Part shown: positions 57,091 to 64,000 of the stretch, piece by piece | How the letters are laid out: every line of letters begins with the position of its first letter | Position numbering within the stretch: the first letter of the stretch is position 1 | NCBI GenBank assembly: GCA_023898805.1 | Contig: CP060260.1 | Span: 1,302,001-1,366,000, forward strand | Source of the DNA: Rhodospirillales bacterium | GTDB lineage: Bacteria; Pseudomonadota; Alphaproteobacteria; Micavibrionales; UBA1664 | DNA: 64,000 nt | Direction of reading: 5' to 3' | Notes under the pieces: generated by a model | Told to the model about the DNA's origin: nothing | The model's input: the letters and a program-made list of their open reading frames with translations, nothing else | Databases searched by the model: none | Program-made: the position numbers and the translations under genes

Positions 57091-57735
57091 ATGGGCGTTT
57101 TGAAAAGCCAGATTCCGTTATCTTTTCCGCTTACGCCCGCGATGGCGCGCGAGGATTTTCTGGTTTCCGATTCAAACCGCGATGCGCTGGCTCTGATCGA
57201 CCGTTGGCCCGAATGGAACGCGCCGTTTTTATATATTTACGGACCCGAAGGGTCTGGCAAGACGCACCTTGCCGCCATCTGGTCGGCGCATGTCGGCCAG
57301 AACGCGACGGTGATCGAGCATCTGGAAAACCTCGTGGGTGTCCGCCCGCAGGAAGAAACGCTCTTCCACCTCTATAATCGCGTGCGCCAGATGCCGGGCG
57401 CGGTGTTGATGACCGGCGCGCGGCCGCTGGCGCTGATGCGGTTCGCGATCCCGGATCTGGCGTCGCGCCTCAAATCCTGCCCGCAGGTGGCGATCGGCCT
57501 GCCAGACGAACAACTTTTGCGTGCCTTGTTGGTCAAGCTGTTCGCCGACCGCCAGATGCGCATCGACATCGGCGTGATCGAGTACTGCATAGCGCGCATG
57601 GAGCGCAGTTTTTCCGCCGCGCGCGATCTGGTGGCGCAGCTCGATCAACGCTCGCTGGTCGAAAAGCGCCCGGTGACGGTGGCAATGGCCCGCGCCGTCC
57701 TCAATCCCGAACAGGACGAACTTTTTTCAGCTTGA
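57091..57735 (+). CDS. hdaA: DnaA-related regulatory protein HdaA, 214 aa
   Basis: Short DnaA-like AAA+ protein without a DNA-binding domain: LTPAMAREDFLVSDSNRDALALIDRWPEWNAPFLYIYGPEGSGKTHLAAIW (Walker A), sensor region TGARPLALMRFAIPDLASRLKS, and a C-terminal lid with RPVTVAMARAVLN. In Caulobacter HdaA promotes DnaA-ATP hydrolysis with the sliding clamp; the N-terminal QIPLSF is a clamp-binding motif of the Hda type. Its 3' end overlaps the convergent AGE gene by 35 bases. Confidence 0.92.
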   Translation: MGVLKSQIPLSFPLTPAMAREDFLVSDSNRDALALIDRWPEWNAPFLYIYGPEGSGKTHLAAIWSAHVGQNATVIEHLENLVGVRPQEETLFHLYNRVRQMPGAVLMTGARPLALMRFAIPDLASRLKSCPQVAIGLPDEQLLRALLVKLFADRQMRIDIGVIEYCIARMERSFSAARDLVAQLDQRSLVEKRPVTVAMARAVLNPEQDELFSA

Positions 57736-59071
57736 AACGCGCCGCGCGCACCAACGCCGATGCCGCCCGGGCTACCGCGTACACGGCCATGCGCGGCCCA
57801 GCGCGCAAAGATTTCGACGCCCCCCGCGCGCGCAACGCATCGCGCGCTTCCATCACCCCGAAATAGACGTGATAAGGCGTGGTCGCGGGCATGTAGTCGG
57901 TGGCCGGACTCAAATCGCGGTTGCGCCATTCGGTCCAGAATCCGCGCTTTTCGATATAGACCCCGTTCAAAAGCGCCGCGACCCGCGCCATCAGATCCTT
58001 GGCCGCGTCGCGGTCCGGTGCGATATCAAGCAAAAGCGCATTGGCCTTGAGCGCCTCGGTCAAAGGCCACAGCCGCTTGGTGTCGCGTACCGGCGTGCCG
58101 TTGGGATCCAGTTCGTCGTATATGCCGCCATACTGCGCATCCCATCCATGCGCGTTCGCCCATGCCAAAAGCCGCAGGCAGGTCGCGTCATGCGCGCGCG
58201 CGGCATGCTTTTTCAAAAGCCATATCCATTCGTAATAATGGCCGGGTTCGCAGATGATGCGCCCGCTTTGCGCGTCGGGCAGGGGCGCGAGGTCGGGGGT
58301 GAAATATTCGCTCAGGCAATGGGTGCCGGCATCGTAAAACCGCGCATGGAACAGGGCCACGATTTCATCGGCCAAACGGCGGAAGATCGCATCGTCCCAC
58401 AACGATCCGGCCTCCAGTACGGCTTCCAGCAGATGCATGTGCGATTCATGCCGCCGGGGCGTATCGGCGACCGGCGTACCGTGCGCGTCCAGCGCTTCGG
58501 CAAAACCGGCGTCCATGCCGTCGCGGAATGCCGTATCGATATGGCCCGCGGCTTCCAGTGCCGTGGCGCGCGCGGCCGGGTCGCCGGTGGCGCGCCCGTA
58601 ATGCGCGGCGGCGAAAATCACAAAGGCCTGCGTGTACAGGTCTTGCGTGTCGTCAAGCGGTGCGCACGCATCATCCAGCGCGAAACGCCAGACGCCGTTT
58701 TCGCGTGAAAAATGCCGCGTGATGGCGGTAAACGCTGCTTCAAGGTCGGGCCGGAATAAAAACAGACCCCGAAACAAAAGCGTGTCCTTGCGCCGCGCCG
58801 CGTGGGCGTACATGGCCAGTTGCCTGAGCTGCGACAAAAGCCGCCGCCGCCCTGTGGCGACGGGCCGGAACGTCCGGTCCACCCGTTCAAAAAACAGACC
58901 GGTTTCGGGATCCGTGAACACCTCGTGCCATTTCGGCACCCACCGCGCGGCCAGTACCTGCGCCGCGGCGTCCATCACGGTCATCGGACCGGGTTTTCGT
59001 GTCGAAAAAGCAGACGCAAACATACCGGAAATGATTTTAGTATTCAGCTCCGCAAATGTCGATGCACGCAA
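57701..59071 (-). CDS. AGE-family sugar isomerase/epimerase, 456 aa
   Basis: N-acylglucosamine 2-epimerase/mannose isomerase (alpha/alpha)6 barrel: ERVDRTFRPVATGRRRLLSQLRQLAMYAHAARR, QDLYTQAFVIFAAAHYGRATGD, RRHESHMHLLEAVLEA (His), and GHYYEWIWLLKKHA, TKRLWPLTEALKAN. Such enzymes interconvert mannose/fructose/glucose, mannose-6-P/fructose-6-P or GlcNAc/ManNAc. It is 6 bases downstream of the HAD gene and so the last gene of a xylB-HAD-AGE operon. Alternative starts at MFASAFSTRKPG or MTVMDAAAQ are possible. Confidence 0.88.
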   Translation of the reverse strand: MRASTFAELNTKIISGMFASAFSTRKPGPMTVMDAAAQVLAARWVPKWHEVFTDPETGLFFERVDRTFRPVATGRRRLLSQLRQLAMYAHAARRKDTLLFRGLFLFRPDLEAAFTAITRHFSRENGVWRFALDDACAPLDDTQDLYTQAFVIFAAAHYGRATGDPAARATALEAAGHIDTAFRDGMDAGFAEALDAHGTPVADTPRRHESHMHLLEAVLEAGSLWDDAIFRRLADEIVALFHARFYDAGTHCLSEYFTPDLAPLPDAQSGRIICEPGHYYEWIWLLKKHAARAHDATCLRLLAWANAHGWDAQYGGIYDELDPNGTPVRDTKRLWPLTEALKANALLLDIAPDRDAAKDLMARVAALLNGVYIEKRGFWTEWRNRDLSPATDYMPATTPYHVYFGVMEARDALRARGASKSLRAGPRMAVYAVARAASALVRAARFKLKKVRPVRD

Positions 59072-59077
59072 ACAGAT

Positions 59078-60157
59078 TTAAACCATGTGAGCGACAGGCG
59101 TGGGCCATGCGTGCTCGCCGGCGGGTGCGATCGAGTGCGCTGTCGCAACTGGATGCCGCGCATGTGTTGCCATGGCGGCGCGCAACATATTGTACATGGC
59201 GGTGATGGAGGTGACCTGACAACCCGGCAGGTTCCAGAAAGTCATGCCCGGAACCTTTCGGTCGAAGTCGTATACAGCCTTGTCGTCGCCGACCCAGATG
59301 TTGATGACGCGATCTTGGCCGTAACGCTTGGAAACGGCTTCCATCATCTCCAGATCGGGTGCGCTGTCGCCCGCGACCAGGAAATGGGTACGCGCGGAAA
59401 TCTTGCCTTGGAACTGAGGCAAACCCAGAAGTGTAAGGGCCGTTTTGCCTTTGGACATACCGCCGGGTTTCAGGTCGATATAGCCGTTGACGCGTCCGTC
59501 CGGAAGCGGAACTTTCTTGCTGACGTGATAAAACTGGCTGGCTGCAGGGCCTAGATTTTCAAGCGTCTTGTCAAACAGCGTTTCAAGCTCCGCGCATTCT
59601 TCCGTGGATATGCGCTCGAATACGATGGCGCCGGAAAGCTCTCGCGGGTCGAGCGTCAACATACCGTGCCCGTTGATGGCAATGTCGACGGGGCTGGTGT
59701 TCAGGGTGATGGTGTTGTCTGTATGGGCAAAACGGGTGCCCACGCTCGTCAGTACATGTCTGATGCTTGCCATGATTGTAGGAAGATTCCGCTCGGCATC
59801 CTCATCTTCAAGTGGAATGCGAATTCGTTTGGCATCCGGCTGGCTGGTATCGACCAGAACATGGTGCCCGCAGTTGGAGGCAAGGCAAGTCGGGAAGGCA
59901 GCCGCATTGCCGAAAATGCCGGAAAGGGTCGATGCCTCCCCCCGTGCCGTCAGGATGATGGTTGCGGCCAGTGTGTCGGAGGCATCGGCCAAAACAGAGC
60001 GCTGGTCGCGGCTCAGGGTGACGTAATGGAAGTTGATGTCCGGTTTGACGGCCAGAGTCAGGTCGAAATCGCTAATGGATACGATGTCCGCGGGATCCAT
60101 CGCCAGAAGCCTGGCGTGGAGTCCATCAAGCGCATCGGCGGTACGATAAACCGTCAT
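59078..60157 (-). CDS. HAD-family phosphatase, 359 aa
   Basis: HAD superfamily: motif I SDFDLTLA (nucleophile Asp), a cap region of about 150 residues, Lys in GGMSKGKTALTLLGLPQ and motif IV VAGDSAPDLEMMEAV. The layout is of type-II caps seen in trehalose-6-P and sugar phosphatases. The start at 60157 has GAGGGAC upstream and lies 32 bases inside xylB, so translation is probably coupled. The xylulokinase and isomerase neighbours suggest a sugar phosphate substrate. Not TPP proper: no trehalose-6-P synthase is present. Confidence 0.82.
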   Translation of the reverse strand: MTVYRTADALDGLHARLLAMDPADIVSISDFDLTLAVKPDINFHYVTLSRDQRSVLADASDTLAATIILTARGEASTLSGIFGNAAAFPTCLASNCGHHVLVDTSQPDAKRIRIPLEDEDAERNLPTIMASIRHVLTSVGTRFAHTDNTITLNTSPVDIAINGHGMLTLDPRELSGAIVFERISTEECAELETLFDKTLENLGPAASQFYHVSKKVPLPDGRVNGYIDLKPGGMSKGKTALTLLGLPQFQGKISARTHFLVAGDSAPDLEMMEAVSKRYGQDRVINIWVGDDKAVYDFDRKVPGMTFWNLPGCQVTSITAMYNMLRAAMATHARHPVATAHSIAPAGEHAWPTPVAHMV

Positions 60158-61628
60158 CTTTTTGTCCCTCTGTGGTGAAAATCCGGGTGTATAGGTCGCG
60201 GTAGGTTTGCAGGCGTGCCCGCAGTCCTTCCTGCCATGCTTTATTGGGTTGGGTGCGTGCAAGCACGCTGGGGCGGGCAAGAATACGCTCCGCGTCGGCC
60301 GGGTTGTGCGCAAGGGCGGCCAGCTTGGCGGCCCCGAAGGCGGGGCCCTGATCCCCGTCCGCGACGTAGACGACCGTTTTATTGAGGACGGAGGCGATGA
60401 TCTCGCCCCACAAATCGTTGCGGGAACCGCCGCCGATCAGGGTCACTTCTTTCGGGCGTGCGCCCGCGGCTTCAAGCGCATCCTGACAATCGGCAAAGGC
60501 AAAAGCCACGCCTTCAAGCGTCGCCTGCGCCAGATCGGCCCGCATCGTATCATGGGTCATGCCAACATAGCAGCCCGTCGCGTTCGGATTGTTGTGCGGG
60601 GTGCGTTCGCCCGACAGATAGGGCAGGAAAACGGTATTGAGGTCGGTGTTGAAGTGCTTTTCAAGAGGTGCGCACAATTCGGCTTCGTCATGCGCGCCAA
60701 GCCAGCCGGTTGCCGTCTTGACGCAGGAAGCGGCGCTCAAAATCACACCCATCTGGTGCCAGCGGCCCGTGAGCGCGTGGCAGAAGGCGTGGACCGTACG
60801 TTCCGGCGCTGCACAGTGCTGGTTGGTCGCAACGAAATAAACGCCGGACGTGCCAAGGGAAATAAAGGCCTGATCGTCGCGAACCGCGCCGATACCAACG
60901 GCGCCCGCAGCATTGTCGCCGCCGCCGCCGGCAAAAATAACGCCAGGATTCATGCCCCAGCGTTCGGCAAGGTCGGACCGCAAAGTACCCGCGACGGAAT
61001 CTCCCTCGCAAAGCTTTGGCATATGTTTTTCGGACAGGTCGCACGCGGCCAGCATTTTGTCGGACCAGCAACGTTTGTTGACGTCAAGCCAGAGCGTGCC
61101 GGCGCAATCCGACATGTCGCCCAGCTTTTCGCCCGTCATGCGGAAGCGGATATAATCCTTGGGAAGAAGCACGCAGGCGACCTGCGCGAAAATATCAGGC
61201 TCGTGGCGCTTGACCCACAGCAGTTTTGGGGCGGTGAAGCCCGGCATCGCGATGTTGCCGGTAATGGCGCGGGAATCGGGAACGGATTGCTCGATAAGAG
61301 CGCATTCCTCGGCACAGCGACCGTCGTTCCACAGGATGGCCGGGCGCAGCACCTTGTCGTTCTTGTCCAAAAGGACAGCGCCGTGCATCTGACCAGCAAG
61401 TCCGATGGCGCGGACTTGGGCGATATCCTTGGGGCGTCGCGCCTTGATCGCATCGATGGCGCTGCGGGTTGCTGTCCACCAATCCTCCGGGCTTTGCTCG
61501 GACCACAGGGGATGCGGACGCGAAATAGGAAGGGATACGGTCTCCCTGTCCAATATCTGAAACTCAGAATCGGTCAGTAGAGCCTTCACACCCGATGTGC
61601 CAACATCAATCCCTAGATACATAACCAA
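60126..61628 (-). CDS. xylB: Xylulokinase (FGGY family), 500 aa
   Basis: FGGY kinase close to E. coli XylB: MYLGIDVGTSGVKALL start, SRPHPLWSEQSPEDWW, GLAGQMHGAVLLDKNDKVLRPAILWNDGR, IFAGGGGDNAAGAVGIG and TLIGGGSRNDLWGEIIASVLNK. It phosphorylates D-xylulose. It is the first gene of a three-gene operon with a HAD phosphatase and an AGE isomerase. No xylose isomerase or transporter lies in this window. MYLGID preceded by MV gives two start choices (61628, 61622). Confidence 0.94.
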   Translation of the reverse strand: MVMYLGIDVGTSGVKALLTDSEFQILDRETVSLPISRPHPLWSEQSPEDWWTATRSAIDAIKARRPKDIAQVRAIGLAGQMHGAVLLDKNDKVLRPAILWNDGRCAEECALIEQSVPDSRAITGNIAMPGFTAPKLLWVKRHEPDIFAQVACVLLPKDYIRFRMTGEKLGDMSDCAGTLWLDVNKRCWSDKMLAACDLSEKHMPKLCEGDSVAGTLRSDLAERWGMNPGVIFAGGGGDNAAGAVGIGAVRDDQAFISLGTSGVYFVATNQHCAAPERTVHAFCHALTGRWHQMGVILSAASCVKTATGWLGAHDEAELCAPLEKHFNTDLNTVFLPYLSGERTPHNNPNATGCYVGMTHDTMRADLAQATLEGVAFAFADCQDALEAAGARPKEVTLIGGGSRNDLWGEIIASVLNKTVVYVADGDQGPAFGAAKLAALAHNPADAERILARPSVLARTQPNKAWQEGLRARLQTYRDLYTRIFTTEGQKDDGLSYRRCA

Positions 61629-61733
61629 CGTCTATGCGCTAGCGTTTTTATAGTCTGCCATACAAAAGCAGGGCGATATTACGAAAATACAATATCCTTA
61701 GTCAAGAAATTCAGCATGCAACGCGCTGCAGCA

Positions 61734-62843
61734 TCAAGTGTGAGTTTTGACAATCTGGCCCTTATCCACGGATAAAGACAGGCGTCCCGAAGTCAGCGCC
61801 AGCGCCTGTTCGCCGAACACGGCGCGCCGCCAGCCGGAAAGGCAGGGAACGGGCGCGTTTTCGCCGCCGATGGCCAGCGCCTGAAGGTCGTCGGAATCGG
61901 CCAGAAGCCGGGGCGCGATCCCGGCCTCCGATGCCTGGATGCGCAGCAGCATCTTAAGCATTTCCAAGACCGGTTGCAGCTCTTGCGGAAAGGGCTTGGC
62001 GCGAACAATGCGTGGCATTTCCTCGCGCGGCAGGGCCAGTGCCTCCTCGATGATCTTCAAAATCGTCTGCCCAAGATTTTTTTCGGCCAGATCCGTGGGA
62101 AAACCGCGCACGCGGGCCAGCGAACGCGCGTCGCGCGGCTGGGTCATGGCGATTTCAGCCAGGGTTTCGTCCTTGAACACGCGTCCCTTCGGGATATCGC
62201 GGCGCTGCGCCTCGCGCTCGCGCCACGCGGCCAGCGCGCGCAAAACCGCCAGAACATGCGGCTTGTCCGACCGGATCTTCACCCGTTCCCACGCATGGTC
62301 GGGATCGACGCTGTAAATCGCGGGATTGGTCAGCGCCGCCATCTCCTCCTCGATCCACGACCGGCGGCCCCGGCGCTCCAGCCGTTCGCAGAAATTCTCG
62401 TACACCGTGCGCAGGTACAGGACGTCGTCCGCGGCATAGGCCAGTTGTTCGGCACGCAAAGGCCGGATCGACCAGTCCGTGTATTGTTGCGACTTGTCGA
62501 TCGAATGGCGGCAGACATCGGCGACCAGCGCGGCATAGGACACGGATTCGCCGTACCCCAGGGCCATCGCCGCGATCTGCGTATCGAACAGCGGCGCCGG
62601 CACCCGGCCGAACAGGCGCACGAAAATCTCCAGATCCTGCCGCCCGGCGTGGAACACCTTGACGACGTCGGGGTCGAAAAGCGCGGCCTCAAGGTCGCTC
62701 ATATCGTCGCCCGAAATGGGGTCGAGCAGGATGGCATCGCCCTCCGGCGCAGCCACCTGCACAAGGCAAAGTTGCGGGTAATAGGTGCGTTCGCGCAGGA
62801 ATTCGGTGTCGAGGGCCAAAAAAGGCGGTTTGCTCATGAACAC
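61734..62843 (-). CDS. rnd: Ribonuclease D, 369 aa
   Basis: DEDD exonuclease: FLALDTEFLRERTYYPQLCLVQVA (D-x-E), VFHAGRQDLEIFVRLFG, and a third motif with DWSIRPLRAEQLAYAADDVLYL. An HRDC domain follows (EREAQRRDIPKGRVFKDETLAEIAMTQPRDARSLARVRGF). It trims the 3' ends of tRNA and other stable RNA. It is divergent from aspS. Confidence 0.95.
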   Translation of the reverse strand: MFMSKPPFLALDTEFLRERTYYPQLCLVQVAAPEGDAILLDPISGDDMSDLEAALFDPDVVKVFHAGRQDLEIFVRLFGRVPAPLFDTQIAAMALGYGESVSYAALVADVCRHSIDKSQQYTDWSIRPLRAEQLAYAADDVLYLRTVYENFCERLERRGRRSWIEEEMAALTNPAIYSVDPDHAWERVKIRSDKPHVLAVLRALAAWREREAQRRDIPKGRVFKDETLAEIAMTQPRDARSLARVRGFPTDLAEKNLGQTILKIIEEALALPREEMPRIVRAKPFPQELQPVLEMLKMLLRIQASEAGIAPRLLADSDDLQALAIGGENAPVPCLSGWRRAVFGEQALALTSGRLSLSVDKGQIVKTHT

Positions 62844-62913
62844 GGGTTTTAACGCTGCTATCCGTGTCCGCCAAGGAAATTCGGCATGTGGCCCGGCGGC
62901 GTCCGCGCGATCG

Positions 62914-62934
62914 CATAAATCGAATGGATTTATG
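62914..62934. repeat. 8-bp inverted repeat in the rnd/aspS gap
   Basis: CATAAATC and GATTTATG with a 5-base centre. It may be a regulator site for either divergent gene. The rest of the 177-base gap shows no gene. Confidence 0.4.
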
Positions 62935-63020
62935 TGGTCCGGGTGTGTACACGCATGAATTCCCTTGGCCTTTGGACGGCCAGGCGGTTAAATACGCCCC
63001 GAAAACAAGGATGAACCGTC

Positions 63021-64000
63021 ATGCACGCCTATCGTACCCATAATTGCGCCGCCCTTCGCCCCGACCATGTGGGGCAAACCGTCCGTCTTTCCGGCTGGAT
63101 CCATTCGGTGCGCGATCACGGCGGTCTGCTGTTCATCGACCTGCGCGATACCTTCGGCCTGACACAGGTGGTGCTTCCGGGCGGGCACAAACAGTTTGAC
63201 GAGATTTCGCACTGGCGTGTCGAATCCGTGATCACGGTGGATGGCAAGGTGGTGGCCCGCGCGGCGGGGACGACGAACGACAGACTCCCGACGGGTGGTA
63301 TCGAGGTCGTGATCGAAACGGCGACGCTGCAATCCGCGGCCAAGGTGCTGCCGCTGCAGGTGGCATCCGATGAAGACGCGGGCGAGGATGTGCGCCTCAA
63401 ATACCGTTACCTCGACCTCCGCCGCGAAAAGATGCAGAAAAAAATCAAGCTGCGCTCGGCGGTCGTGTCCTCCATCCGCAAGCGCATGACGGATTCAGGC
63501 TTCAACGAATTCCAGACGCCCATCCTGACGGCTTCGAGCCCCGAAGGCGCGCGCGACTTCCTTGTGCCCTCCCGCGTGCATCCGGGCAAGTTCTATGCCC
63601 TGCCGCAGGCTCCGCAGCAGTTCAAGCAATTGCTGATGATGTCCGGTTTCGACCGTTACTTCCAGATCGCGCCCTGCTTCCGCGATGAAGACGGCCGCGC
63701 CGATCGTCTGGCCGAATTCTATCAGCTTGACGTGGAAATGAGCTTCGTCACGCAGGACGACGTGTTCTCGACCATGGAACCCGTCATCGGCGGCCTGTTT
63801 CAGGAATTCTCGAATTGGCAGGGCACCCCGCACACGGTCACGCAATGGCCGTGGCAGCGCATTCCGTATGCGCAGGCGATGCTCAAATACGGCTCCGATA
63901 AGCCGGACCTGCGCAACCCGCTTGAAATTTGCGACGTGACCGACGTGTTCAAACGCGACGATGTCGAATTCAAGGCCTTCAAGGGCGTGATCCAGGCGGG
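63021..64000 (+). CDS. aspS: Aspartyl-tRNA synthetase, N-terminal part (runs off the window)
   Basis: Open to the end of the window; about 326 residues are visible. N-terminal OB fold (GQTVRLSGWIHSVRDHGGLLFIDLRDTFGLTQVVL), class II motif 1 with FNEFQTPILTASSPEGARDFLVPSR, and motif 2 FDRYFQIAPCFRDEDGRADRLAEFYQLDVEMSFV. The type is the bacterial/archaeal-like AspRS of alphaproteobacteria. The sequence QTPILTASSPEGARDF fits the bacterial insertion. The start MHAYRTHNCAALRP at 63021 is the family's usual start. Confidence 0.96.
   Translation, partial: MHAYRTHNCAALRPDHVGQTVRLSGWIHSVRDHGGLLFIDLRDTFGLTQVVLPGGHKQFDEISHWRVESVITVDGKVVARAAGTTNDRLPTGGIEVVIETATLQSAAKVLPLQVASDEDAGEDVRLKYRYLDLRREKMQKKIKLRSAVVSSIRKRMTDSGFNEFQTPILTASSPEGARDFLVPSRVHPGKFYALPQAPQQFKQLLMMSGFDRYFQIAPCFRDEDGRADRLAEFYQLDVEMSFVTQDDVFSTMEPVIGGLFQEFSNWQGTPHTVTQWPWQRIPYAQAMLKYGSDKPDLRNPLEICDVTDVFKRDDVEFKAFKGVIQA

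Overview
The window is one contiguous piece of an alphaproteobacterial chromosome. High GC (a counted 60-base stretch at 22801-22860 is 63% G+C) and several lineage-typical genes point there: a BamF/DUF3035 lipoprotein next to lspA and a paired M16 peptidase, an ATP12 chaperone gene, a DnaA-related HdaA protein, a single-cysteine IscR-like regulator, and an elongator tRNA-Met of alphaproteobacterial type. I cannot name the genus from sequence alone. No rRNA, integrase, transposase or CRISPR array was found.

Region by region. 0-1.3 kb: an unknown gene and tRNA-Trp. 1.25-2.52 kb: a small AT-rich insert carrying a MuF-domain polymorphic toxin and a DUF1871-like immunity protein, bounded by the tRNA-Trp 3' end and a 12-bp copy of it. 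2.6-11.8 kb: an accessory block with an outer-membrane protein, a seven-gene operon (thermostable-hemolysin/GNAT-like protein, acyl-AMP ligase, haem-oxygenase-like diiron protein, short-chain dehydrogenase, TPR protein, QseB/PmrA-type regulator and its kinase), two paralogous tiny proteins with a DHDGD...GRV-IKA tail, and a Kch-type K+ channel. 11.8-17.0 kb: membrane, stress and unknown proteins. 17.2-18.7 kb: secE-nusG-rlmE. 18.7-29.5 kb: lytic transglycosylase, acyl-CoA dehydrogenase, RNase R, L33, TsaC/Sua5, ankyrin protein, MnmA, tRNA-Met, DdpX-like dipeptidase, RibF. 29.5-37.7 kb: ileS-lspA-bamF-M16-M16-pgi. 37.9-41.6 kb: pentapeptide-repeat protein, mutL. 41.6-49.3 kb: ATP12, pseudouridine synthase-crcB-rarA, ferredoxin-cysteine desulfurase-iscR, alpha/beta hydrolase. 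49.5-57.7 kb: hybrid sensor kinase, purN-purM, DUF2066, AI-2E permease, hdaA. 57.7-61.6 kb: a sugar operon xylB-HAD phosphatase-AGE isomerase. 61.7-64 kb: rnd and the start of aspS.

The most interesting signal is a probable regulon. Four copies of CTTCAG-N5-CTTCAG (11-bp period, the layout bound by PmrA/QseB-type regulators) occur in the window. Each lies 47-68 bases upstream of a start codon and each is in the same orientation relative to its gene. The four targets are the outer-membrane protein, the seven-gene operon that encodes a QseB/PmrA-type regulator, and both tiny DHDGD proteins. This ties a putative small-molecule biosynthesis operon, a porin-like barrel and two undescribed small proteins to one two-component system. 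The product, signal and peptide function are unknown to me.
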